Assembly (NCBI RefSeq): GCF_014647795.1
Contig: NZ_BMPW01000008.1
Coordinates: forward strand, 62,001-126,000
From: Actinoplanes campanulatus
GTDB taxonomy: Bacteria; Actinomycetota; Actinomycetes; Mycobacteriales; Micromonosporaceae
Direction: 5' to 3'
Length of the DNA: 64,000 nt
Position numbers and translations under genes: made by a program. This document shows positions 17,899-25,257 of the stretch, piece by piece. The notes under the pieces are model-generated. The model saw nothing but the letters and a program-made list of their open reading frames with translations, did not search any database and had not been told where the DNA came from. Numbering within the stretch: the first letter of the stretch is position 1; the number at the start of each line of letters is the position of its first letter.

Positions 17899-19197
17899 AT
17901 GAGAACTTCATGGGGGGCTCGATCACTTGTGGCCACAGGTGCCATGGCCGCATTACTTCTCACACCGACGGCGACTCAGGCTGCCGCCGGCACCGGCAAC
18001 ATCATCCAGGTCGACGTGGCTGCCGACGGCACTCCCGGAGATGGCTACATCGGCGAACTGGACATCTCGAACGACGGCAGGTACGTAGCCTTCACCTCGA
18101 GCTCGTCCAACCTCGTTCCCGATGACGCGAACGGCACCTACGACGTTTTTGTTCGCGACCTCCGAACCGGCACTACCAACCTGGTCAGCAGGGGCATCGG
18201 CGGCCAGCCGGCCGATGGCTACGCCGCGGACACCAAAATCTCCGGCAATGGCCGGTACGTCGCGTTCGCCTCGTTCGCGTCCAATCTGGTGGCCGACGAC
18301 ACCAACGGCGACCAGGATGTATTCGTCCACGACCTGCGTACCGGCATCACCACCCGCGTGAGTGTCGCCACCGGCAACGTCCAGCTCGACGGCATCCAGT
18401 CCGGCCCCTCGATCTCCGACGACGGCCGGTACGTGACCTTCATCGAGACGGACTACCTGCACGGCGTGGGTCAGGAGGCGTTCCTCCATGACCGGAGAAC
18501 CGGCGTCACCAGGCAGATCACCGCACCGGCCGGCGGCGCCCCGGCCCAGACGGCCGCCTTCGAGGCCGTCCTTTCCGGCAACGGCGAACGGGTGGCCTTC
18601 AGCGGCACCGGCGATTACACCGGCGACGGCGGCAGCACGAGTGCGGTCTACCTGTCCGAACTGGCCACCGGCGCCACGATCCGGATCAGCCCGCAATCGA
18701 TCGGCACCGACCCGGCGGACGGGCGCACGCCGGCAATCGACCGGAGCGGCACGAAGGTGCTGTACACCAGCAACGCCGCGCTCGTCCCGTCCGACACCAA
18801 CGCGGGTTCGGACGCCTACGTCCACGACCTGACCGCCGGCACGACCGTGCTGGTCAGCGCCAATCACGCCGGCTCGGGCTCCGGCAACGGCGAAACCTTC
18901 GAGGGAGCGCTGTCCAACAACGGCCGCTACGCGGGGTTCTTCTCACTCGCCTCGGACCTGGTCGCGACCGACACCAACGGCGAGCTCAACGACGTCTTCC
19001 TCCGCGACCTGAGAAGGGACCGCACCACCCTGGTGACCAGGTCCGCCTCCGGTGACAGCGGCAACGACTACAGCTGGGGCGGCATTCCGTCGGGCGACGG
19101 CAGCCGTGTCCTGTTCACCTCGGAGGCGACCAACCTGGGCGTCGACCCTGGCGACGGCCGGGCGCACCTCTTCGTACGCTGCCTGCGGCGCTGCTGA
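17899..19197 (+). CDS. Secreted PD40/TolB-like beta-propeller protein
   Basis: 432 residues. ATG at 17899 gives a good Sec signal peptide (about 1-30, ending QAAA). The rest is made of six or seven repeats of about 55-60 residues with the pattern S.(D/N)GRYVAF.S..(S/A)NLV..D.N...DVFV.DL.TG.T..VS, the PD40 (WD40-like Tol) propeller blade. Such proteins are extracellular scaffolds; no catalytic domain is attached. There is a Cys pair in the last residues (RCLRRC). Confidence 0.85.
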   Translation: MRTSWGARSLVATGAMAALLLTPTATQAAAGTGNIIQVDVAADGTPGDGYIGELDISNDGRYVAFTSSSSNLVPDDANGTYDVFVRDLRTGTTNLVSRGIGGQPADGYAADTKISGNGRYVAFASFASNLVADDTNGDQDVFVHDLRTGITTRVSVATGNVQLDGIQSGPSISDDGRYVTFIETDYLHGVGQEAFLHDRRTGVTRQITAPAGGAPAQTAAFEAVLSGNGERVAFSGTGDYTGDGGSTSAVYLSELATGATIRISPQSIGTDPADGRTPAIDRSGTKVLYTSNAALVPSDTNAGSDAYVHDLTAGTTVLVSANHAGSGSGNGETFEGALSNNGRYAGFFSLASDLVATDTNGELNDVFLRDLRRDRTTLVTRSASGDSGNDYSWGGIPSGDGSRVLFTSEATNLGVDPGDGRAHLFVRCLRRC

Positions 19198-19208
19198 ACC
19201 ACCCCCTG

Positions 19209-19240
19209 GCCTGGTCCGCCGCGATCCCGGCGGACCAGGC
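19209..19240 (+). terminator. Hairpin terminator
   Basis: A perfect 13-bp inverted repeat (GCCTGGTCCGCCG and its complement) with a 6-nt loop, 12 bp after the propeller gene. It also faces the convergent RTX-like gene. Confidence 0.75.
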
Positions 19241-19294
19241 GGATTCAGCGCCGGCCTTTACGTGACGCCGGGGAACCGGCCCGCGTTTCCTTCC

Positions 19295-20080
19295 TCAGGA
19301 CTCGCAGTTTCGTTTCACGTCGCCGGTATCGGATGTGCACCTGTCGGAGCTGTCGCCGCCATCGGAGGTGTCGTTGGCGGACACGCCGTCGTCCGCCGAC
19401 AGGGTGTCGCTGCCGCCTCCGCCGAAGAGCTCGTCGCTACCGAGTCCGCCGAAGAGCTCGTCGGCCCCGGATGCGCCGAGCAGCTCGTCGTCGCCGCCAC
19501 CACCGAGCAGGTCGTCGTCGCCGACTCCTCCCACCAGGAGGTTGTCGGCGACATTGCCGACGACGAGGTCATCGCCCGAGCCGGTCTGCGCGTTCTCGAC
19601 ATCGGTGAGGAAGTTGTCGCCCTCACCGGCAACGCCGTCGTCGGCGATGCCGTTGAGGCTGATGTTCACGTCCGTGGTGCGATCCGCGTAGGTGCCGAGG
19701 TCGGATCCCGGTCCGCCGGAGAACCTGTCGGCGCCGTCCGCGACGTTCAGCGACCGTGCGGTGTCGCTTCCGTCCTCGCCGTTGAGCGTGTCGTTGCCGG
19801 TTCCGCCGATGAGGGTGTCGTTGCCGGCTCCACCGCAGATGACATCGTCACCGCCGAGCCCTTCCACCGTGTCGTTGCCGCCGAGGGCGGCGATGATGTC
19901 GCGGTTCGCGGTGCCGCGGAGGGTGTCGATGCCGGCGGTGCCGGTGATGGTGGCGGTGAGTCCGGCACAGGTGACGACAGCCTGCGCGCCGGCGGTGGGG
20001 AGAATCAGGCCGGCCGCGGTGAGCAGCGTGACGGCCGTGCCGCCCGTCAGCGTGCGGATCCTGGCTTGATGACGGTTCAT
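19295..20080 (-). CDS. Secreted RTX-like calcium-binding protein
   Basis: 261 residues from ATG at 20080, with GGAAGGA about 10 nt upstream. A classical Sec signal peptide ends near GAQA. Two blocks of hemolysin-type nonapeptides follow: about residues 55-105 (GGNDTVEGL, GGAGNDTLIGG and so on) and 185-235 (GGGGDDELLG and so on), separated by a less regular linker. The repeats form a Ca2+-bound parallel beta-roll. Three of its four cysteines sit outside the repeats. Gram-negative RTX proteins leave by type I secretion, but this one has an N-terminal signal and no T1SS genes nearby. The role is unknown. Confidence 0.85.
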   Translation of the reverse strand: MNRHQARIRTLTGGTAVTLLTAAGLILPTAGAQAVVTCAGLTATITGTAGIDTLRGTANRDIIAALGGNDTVEGLGGDDVICGGAGNDTLIGGTGNDTLNGEDGSDTARSLNVADGADRFSGGPGSDLGTYADRTTDVNISLNGIADDGVAGEGDNFLTDVENAQTGSGDDLVVGNVADNLLVGGVGDDDLLGGGGDDELLGASGADELFGGLGSDELFGGGGSDTLSADDGVSANDTSDGGDSSDRCTSDTGDVKRNCES

Positions 20081-20168
20081 CTGTAGGTGTTCCTTCCTCG
20101 AGGTGGATGGTCGGGTCAGCCGGCGGCCAGAACGGCTCCGAGGTTGTCGTACGGCTCCGCCACGCCGG

Positions 20169-20318
20169 TCAGTCCGTTCTGGTCCCACACCTGGTTGCCG
20201 CCGGCGGCGTCGCGCACGCCGCTGTCACGGACAGAGCGGCAACGGCCGCGCGCCCCCGTGCGGCCGTCAACAGGTGGAACGTACGTCCCACCGTGGGAAG
20301 AAACTGCTTTCCAGTCAT
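20169..20318 (-). CDS. Possible small protein, perhaps frameshifted
   Basis: ATG at 20318 has an excellent AGGAGG 6 nt upstream. The frame gives only 49 residues: MTGKQFLPTVGRTFHLL, then an Ala/Val-rich stretch ending in SVTAACATPP. From about 20230 the codon usage of another frame becomes strongly GC3-rich and reads ...GGNQVWDQNGLTGVAEPYD to a stop at 20116. This suggests either a small secreted peptide disrupted by a frameshift or two overlapping short frames. No homologue is recognised. Confidence 0.4.
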   Translation of the reverse strand: MTGKQFLPTVGRTFHLLTAARGRAAVAALSVTAACATPPAATRCGTRTD

Positions 20319-20409
20319 CAATTTCCTCCTGTCCACGGCCGCGCCCGCGCGGGCGTGCCGCACGCCACAACGCCTGCCGCCAATGGATTCTGTCGATGTG
20401 CCGACCGCC

Positions 20410-20415
20410 TAGCAT
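20410..20415 (+). promoter_or_regulatory. -10 box for a leaderless transcript
   Basis: TAGCAT lies 7 nt upstream of the ATG at 20423 of the LuxR-family regulator; no Shine-Dalgarno is present. Confidence 0.5.
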
Positions 20416-20422
20416 CTGGCGA

Positions 20423-23380
20423 ATGCCGTACCCGCGACCATCCCGAGGCAGCAGCGGTCACACCTCCGGTGCGGCGTTCGTGGGGCGCGGCGCCGAGTTG
20501 CAGCGTCTGCATGCCGCGTACGACCAGGCGTCAGCCGGCGCGTGGACCGTTGCCGAGGTCACCGGTGACCCGGGCATCGGCAAGTCGAGCGTGCTGGCCC
20601 GGTTTCTGGCGCATGCCCGCAGCGCCGGCGCCCAGGTGTGTGCCGGGCAGGCCGTCGAGTCGGACGGGCACGTCCCGTACGGCCTGCTGGTCAACGCGCT
20701 CGGGGACGTGGTGAGCCGACTGCGCGCCGCGCAGTTGGCGGCGGCGCAGGCGGACCTTCCGGTGCTGCGCGCCGTCTGGCCGCAGTTGCCGGGACCGGCG
20801 GATGCGCCGGAGCCGATTCCGGCGGCGCAGCGCTACCGGGTGCACCGGGCCGCACGGAATCTGCTTGCCGTGCTGGCCGCCGGCACCGGGAACGGGCCGC
20901 TGGTGGTTGCGCTGGATGACGTGCACTGGGCCGACGAGGGATCGACCGAATTGCTCGGGCACCTGCTCAGGCATCCGCCGCCCGGACCGGTGCTGCTGTT
21001 GGCGGTGTACCGGCCACGGCAGTTGGCGAGCCGGTTACGCGGCGCTTTCGCCGACGCAGCCGTGACCGGGACGAGCGTACGCGTGGATCTGCCGCCACTG
21101 ACCGAGGACGAGACCGCGGCGCTGCTTCCAGACTCGCTGTCCCCGCGGCGCCGGCAGGACCTGCATGTGGCCAGCGCCGGAAATCCGCTCTATCTCAAAG
21201 CGCTGTCAGCCGTTGCCGAGGTGGCGCCGCCCGAGTCGGCCACCGGCCACCGCCCACCGGATCAGGCCGGCCTGCCGGACCCGGTCTGGTCGGCGCTCAC
21301 CGCCGAACTGGCGACGTTGGCACCGACCGAACGGCTGGTCGCGGCCGCCGTCGCGGTGGCCGGCGCGGCGGCCGACATCGATCTGCTGTCCACCGTCGCC
21401 GAGTGCCCGGCACCCCGTGTCGTCGCCGCGCTCGACCGGCTCGCGACCCGGGACCTGCTGCGGCCCGTCCCCGGGAGCGCGACGTTCCCGTTCCGGCATC
21501 CGGTGGTGCACGCCGTCACCTACGAGTCGGCTCCGGCCGGCTGGCGGACAGCCGCGCACGCCCGCGCCGCGGCCGCCCTCGCCGAGCGTGGCGCAGCGGG
21601 CACGGTTCGGGCGTACCACCTGGAACGCTGCGCCGGGGTCGGAGACACCGCGGCCGTCACCACGCTGAGCGACGCCGCCGCGACGGTCCTGCCCGCGGGG
21701 CCGGCGACGGCCGCCCGGTGGCTGGCTACCGCGCTGCGCCTGCTGCCTGCCGGCGCCACCACCGACGCCGTCCGGTGGGAGCTGCTGGTGCGGCACGCCG
21801 AGGCACGGTCTCTGGCCGGGGACCTGTCCGGCGGCCGGGACAGCGTCCATACCCTGCTGTCGCTCCTGCCGCGGCACCCCGCGGACAAGCGCGCCCGGGT
21901 GGCCGTGCTCGCCGCCACCGTGGAACGGTTGCTCGGCAACGCGATGGAGGCGGAGGCGCTGCTGGCCGCAGAACTCGCCGCCTGTCCCGAGGCGCACGGC
22001 GCCGCCGGGGTGACGCTGCGGACCGGCCTGGCCACGTGCGCAGTGCTGCGCTCCGACCCGGCCGCGGCCGACCGGTGGACCGGGCTTGCGCTGCACGACG
22101 CCAGGCGCGACGCCCGCCCGGACCGGCTGGCCGGAGCCTTGGCGCTCGCCGCGATGGCCGGTCACCTCACCGGCGCGTTCACCGTCGCGGCGGCCCGGCT
22201 CGACGAGGCGGCCCGGATCCTGGACGGGCTGCCCGACGACGACCTGGTGGAGGTTCTGCAACCGGTCGGCTTGGTGGGCGCCGCCGAGATCGCCCATGAG
22301 CGGATCCCGGACGCCATCCGGCACCTGAACCGGGTCCTCGCGGTGGCCCACCGGCACCGACCGGCTCACGTGCTCACCGACCTGTACGGACAGTTGGGCA
22401 CCGCGTACGCGTTGACCGGCGACCGCGACCGGGCAGCCGAGTGTTTCGACAACGAGTACGACGCCGCGCTGCTCACCGGCAGCGCAGCCCAATGCGGCAC
22501 CGCGCTCAAACATCAGAGCTGGCTCGCGCTGTGGCGTGGTGACCTACCGGCCGCCCTGCACCTGAGTGAGCGGGCACTCGCCGACGCCCGGGCGCAGCAG
22601 TACCCGCTGTCCTGGAGCTCCGTGGCGATCTTCGCTCTCGCACACCTGCTCGACGACGACCCGGCAGCGGCGATCCGGCTCCTCGAGTCGGCCGGTGACC
22701 GGCCACACAAGCCGACCATCGATCCGGGGTCGCGGATCCGCTGGTGGGAGGTCCGGGCGGCGGCATGCGCGGCGGCCGGAGACACCGATGCCGCCCGGAA
22801 CGCCGCCGAACACGCCGGTCAGCTGGCCGCCGGCAGCAGTCTGCGCCGAAGCCGGGCACACGCGGCCATGGCACGCGGGTACGCCCTGCTCAGCGACGAC
22901 CCGGCCGGCGCCCTCGAGGCAGCCCGAGCCGCGGGCGAACTCCTGGACCAGGCGGGTGACCTGATCGCCGCCGGACGTGCCCACCACCTCGCCGCGAATG
23001 CCCTGGCTGTGCTGCGCCGCCCGGCGCAGGCACGGGCCTGCTTCGCCGACGCCCGTTCCCGCTTCGCCACGGCACAGGCGCCGCTGCTGCACGACGCCGC
23101 CCTCCGCGACGAACGGCGGATGAACGCGCGCCGCTCGCGGCCCGGCGATAGCCGCACCCTGACCCCACGAGAGTCGGAGGTGGCCGGGTTGGTCGCCGAA
23201 GGGTTGACCAACCGGCAGATCGCCGAGCGGCTGTTCCTCAGCGTGGGCACGGTCGGGGTGCACGTCGGCCGGGTGTACGCCAAGCTCGGGGTGGGACGCC
23301 GCGCCGCGGTAGCCGCCCGGCTCGCGGCGCCACCGCACGCCGCCGGCCGGGCCGACGGCCACCCGACGGACCACCGGTAG
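20423..23380 (+). CDS. Large LuxR-family ATPase regulator (LAL type)
   Basis: 985 residues from ATG at 20423. An AAA/STAND-like ATPase domain opens the protein: Walker A GDPGIGKSS at 48-56 and Walker B LVVALDDVHWAD near 160. A long helical TPR-like sensor region follows (about 400-880), and a LuxR helix-turn-helix ends it (LTPRESEVAGLVAEGLTNRQ, with LFLSVGTVGVHV as recognition helix). LAL regulators activate secondary-metabolite or catabolic genes in actinomycetes. The 2OG oxygenase operon starts 139 bp downstream on the same strand, so this is its most plausible regulator; that is an inference from position. Confidence 0.9.
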   Translation: MPYPRPSRGSSGHTSGAAFVGRGAELQRLHAAYDQASAGAWTVAEVTGDPGIGKSSVLARFLAHARSAGAQVCAGQAVESDGHVPYGLLVNALGDVVSRLRAAQLAAAQADLPVLRAVWPQLPGPADAPEPIPAAQRYRVHRAARNLLAVLAAGTGNGPLVVALDDVHWADEGSTELLGHLLRHPPPGPVLLLAVYRPRQLASRLRGAFADAAVTGTSVRVDLPPLTEDETAALLPDSLSPRRRQDLHVASAGNPLYLKALSAVAEVAPPESATGHRPPDQAGLPDPVWSALTAELATLAPTERLVAAAVAVAGAAADIDLLSTVAECPAPRVVAALDRLATRDLLRPVPGSATFPFRHPVVHAVTYESAPAGWRTAAHARAAAALAERGAAGTVRAYHLERCAGVGDTAAVTTLSDAAATVLPAGPATAARWLATALRLLPAGATTDAVRWELLVRHAEARSLAGDLSGGRDSVHTLLSLLPRHPADKRARVAVLAATVERLLGNAMEAEALLAAELAACPEAHGAAGVTLRTGLATCAVLRSDPAAADRWTGLALHDARRDARPDRLAGALALAAMAGHLTGAFTVAAARLDEAARILDGLPDDDLVEVLQPVGLVGAAEIAHERIPDAIRHLNRVLAVAHRHRPAHVLTDLYGQLGTAYALTGDRDRAAECFDNEYDAALLTGSAAQCGTALKHQSWLALWRGDLPAALHLSERALADARAQQYPLSWSSVAIFALAHLLDDDPAAAIRLLESAGDRPHKPTIDPGSRIRWWEVRAAACAAAGDTDAARNAAEHAGQLAAGSSLRRSRAHAAMARGYALLSDDPAGALEAARAAGELLDQAGDLIAAGRAHHLAANALAVLRRPAQARACFADARSRFATAQAPLLHDAALRDERRMNARRSRPGDSRTLTPRESEVAGLVAEGLTNRQIAERLFLSVGTVGVHVGRVYAKLGVGRRAAVAARLAAPPHAAGRADGHPTDHR

Positions 23381-23519
23381 TTCGGCTGATCCGGCCGGCC
23401 ACGCCCCGGCTTCGGCACTGTGAACAATGTAACCAACATAGAGCTGGACGCCGGTCTATCTGGTTAGGATTCCCCATTCCTTCAAGCCGCCACCATTGAG
23501 GAAGGGGACCCGCTCCCCC

Positions 23520-24362
23520 ATGGCTATTGTGGACACTGCGCGCTATCCAGTTGCCGACCCGGGAAGCGACGCATGGGAAAGCGTCGTTTCCCGGGCACGC
23601 ACCGAACTGCGCGAGCTCGGATGCAGCGTGCTGCCGGAGTTCATTCTGCCGGGCAGCCGGGAGGCGCTGCGGCGAGAAGGCGCCGGGGTCGCCCCGCTGG
23701 CGTACTACGACGTTGAGGAGACCAACGTCTACAACATCGCGTTCGACGCCGACCTGCCGGCCGATCACCCGGGCCGCATCGTCATGCAGCGCGGCAACGC
23801 GTTCGTCCCGCGCGACCGGATCCCCACCGACAGCGTCATCCACCGGCTGTACACCGACCCGTCTTTCGTACGCTTCGTCGCCGCCTGTTTCGAACTACCG
23901 GAGCTGCACGAGCTCGCCGACCCGCTGTCCGGCCTGGTGCTCAACGTCGTACAGCCCGGGATGGAGCACCCGTGGCACTTCGACACCAACGAGTTCACCG
24001 TCAGCATGCTGACCCAGGAGCCGGAGGAGGGCGGCGTCTTCGAGTACTGCCCGAACATCCGCTCGGCGGGCGCGGAGAACTTCGACGCCGTCCGTTCGGT
24101 GCTCACCGGCGCCGACCGCTCGCCGGTGCGGGCCCTGACCCTGCGCCCCGGTGATCTCCAGCTGTTCAAGGGCCGGTACGCGCTGCACCGGGTGAGCGCG
24201 GTACGCGGCGCCACCGCCCGGCACTCGGCGATCTTCGCCTACTCCGAACGCCCCGGCGTGATGGGCAGCGTCGCCCGTACCCGGCAACTGTTCGGCCGGG
24301 TCCTGCCCGCGCACCTCGACGCCGAGCGCAATGCCGTGCGGGTCGACCAGTTGCTGGACTGA
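23520..24362 (+). CDS. 2OG-Fe(II) oxygenase, BesD/HalD-like fold with an HxD motif
   Basis: 280 residues. ATG at 23520 follows GAAGGGGA at about 11 nt; TTG at 23496 is in frame but weaker. The iron triad is visible as His153-Phe-Asp155 (WHFDTNEF) and His223 (YALHRV), with an RxS 2-oxoglutarate anchor at Arg234 (RHS). The overall sequence resembles the BesD/HalD (ArpA-like) group that acts on free amino acids. True halogenases of that group have HxG, so the intact Asp155 predicts hydroxylation. It heads an operon with a methyltransferase-like gene 17 bp downstream and a carnitine acyltransferase. Substrate unknown; a lysine-like amino acid is a guess. Confidence 0.85.
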   Translation: MAIVDTARYPVADPGSDAWESVVSRARTELRELGCSVLPEFILPGSREALRREGAGVAPLAYYDVEETNVYNIAFDADLPADHPGRIVMQRGNAFVPRDRIPTDSVIHRLYTDPSFVRFVAACFELPELHELADPLSGLVLNVVQPGMEHPWHFDTNEFTVSMLTQEPEEGGVFEYCPNIRSAGAENFDAVRSVLTGADRSPVRALTLRPGDLQLFKGRYALHRVSAVRGATARHSAIFAYSERPGVMGSVARTRQLFGRVLPAHLDAERNAVRVDQLLD

Positions 24363-24379
24363 TAATCGCGAGGAGCAGC

Positions 24380-25231
24380 GTGCGTTTCGACCAGACCGGA
24401 AAAATTTCGCTCGACGGCATCTACACGCAACCCGATCCCCGCGCCTATTTCACCACTCTGCGTGAGCTCGGCTATTGCATTCCTCAACTCGCCAAGCCCT
24501 ATTTCCAGCAAATCATCGGGCAGTATCGCCAATCGCGGCAGGTGGCCGTCCCGACCGTCGTCGACGTCGGTTGCTCCTACGGCATCAACGCGGCGCTGCT
24601 GCGCTGTGACACCACCATGGACGACCTGTACGACCGCTACACCGACACCGAGCGCACCCGGCAGGAACTGCTGGAGCGCGATCGTGAGCTGGTCCGGTCG
24701 CACGGGTCCCCGGCCCGGTTCGTGGGGCTGGACGTGTCCCGGCCGGCGCTGGCGTACGCATCGGCGGCCGGGTTCCTCGACGAGGTCGTGCAGGCCGACC
24801 TGGAGGCGCGCGAACCCACGGCGAGGCAGCGCGCCCTGTTCGCCGACGCCGACATCGTGATCTCCACCGGATGCCTCGGCTACGTCACCGGCCGGACGCT
24901 CGTGCGGGTGGTCGGCTCCCGCCGGGACCGGCGGCCGTGGATGGCGCATTTCGTGCTGCGAATGTTCCCGTTCGAGCCGATCGCCGATCGCCTCGCGGCC
25001 CTCGGTTACGAGACGATGCGGGTGGACCGGACGTTCCGGCAGCGCCGTTTCGCGTCCGACCGGGAACAGCGGCAGGTGCTGGAGACGATGTCCGCCGCCG
25101 GTGTCGATCCGGAGGGGCTGGAGACCGATGGCTGGTTGCACGCTCAGCTCTACGTTTCCCGGCCCGTCGGCACTCCCGGCCCCTTGACCTTCGACGTTGA
25201 CGATTCAATGACCCAGAAGGCCGCCCGATGA
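24380..25231 (+). CDS. SAM-dependent methyltransferase-like protein
   Basis: 283 residues from GTG at 24380, with GAGGAG 4-5 nt upstream. Motif I is VVDVGCSYGINAALLR (about 57-72), followed by an acidic FVGLDVSRPA strand and an ADIVISTGCLGYV motif IV-like segment, so a class I Rossmann methyltransferase fold is likely. The region between motif I and the next strand contains an unusual insert (TTMDDLYDRYTDTERTRQEL). The N-terminal 50 residues (GIYTQPDPRAYFTTLRELGY) are a separate helical cap. It lies between a 2OG oxygenase and a carnitine acyltransferase and may N-methylate the same small molecule. The stop overlaps the ATG of a 9-codon mini-ORF. Confidence 0.8.
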   Translation: MRFDQTGKISLDGIYTQPDPRAYFTTLRELGYCIPQLAKPYFQQIIGQYRQSRQVAVPTVVDVGCSYGINAALLRCDTTMDDLYDRYTDTERTRQELLERDRELVRSHGSPARFVGLDVSRPALAYASAAGFLDEVVQADLEAREPTARQRALFADADIVISTGCLGYVTGRTLVRVVGSRRDRRPWMAHFVLRMFPFEPIADRLAALGYETMRVDRTFRQRRFASDREQRQVLETMSAAGVDPEGLETDGWLHAQLYVSRPVGTPGPLTFDVDDSMTQKAAR

Positions 25232-25257
25232 GCATCGAATTCGAGGAGACCGAGTGA
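25228..25257 (+). other. 9-codon mini-ORF bridging two cistrons
   Basis: ATG at 25228 overlaps the stop of the methyltransferase gene (ATGA). The frame encodes MSIEFEETE and its stop overlaps the GTG of the acyltransferase (GTGA). The GAGGAG that serves the acyltransferase start lies inside it. It looks like a coupling minicistron that carries ribosomes from one gene to the next; the peptide itself may be irrelevant. Confidence 0.55.

Noticed and set aside
19295-20080. RTX toxin
   Set aside because: Only beta-roll repeats and a Sec signal are present; there is no pore-forming or catalytic domain and no type I secretion gene.
23520-24362. Amino-acid halogenase of the BesD type
   Set aside because: The iron site is HFD with Asp155 present; halogenases of this group have Gly at that position, so hydroxylation is the safer prediction.
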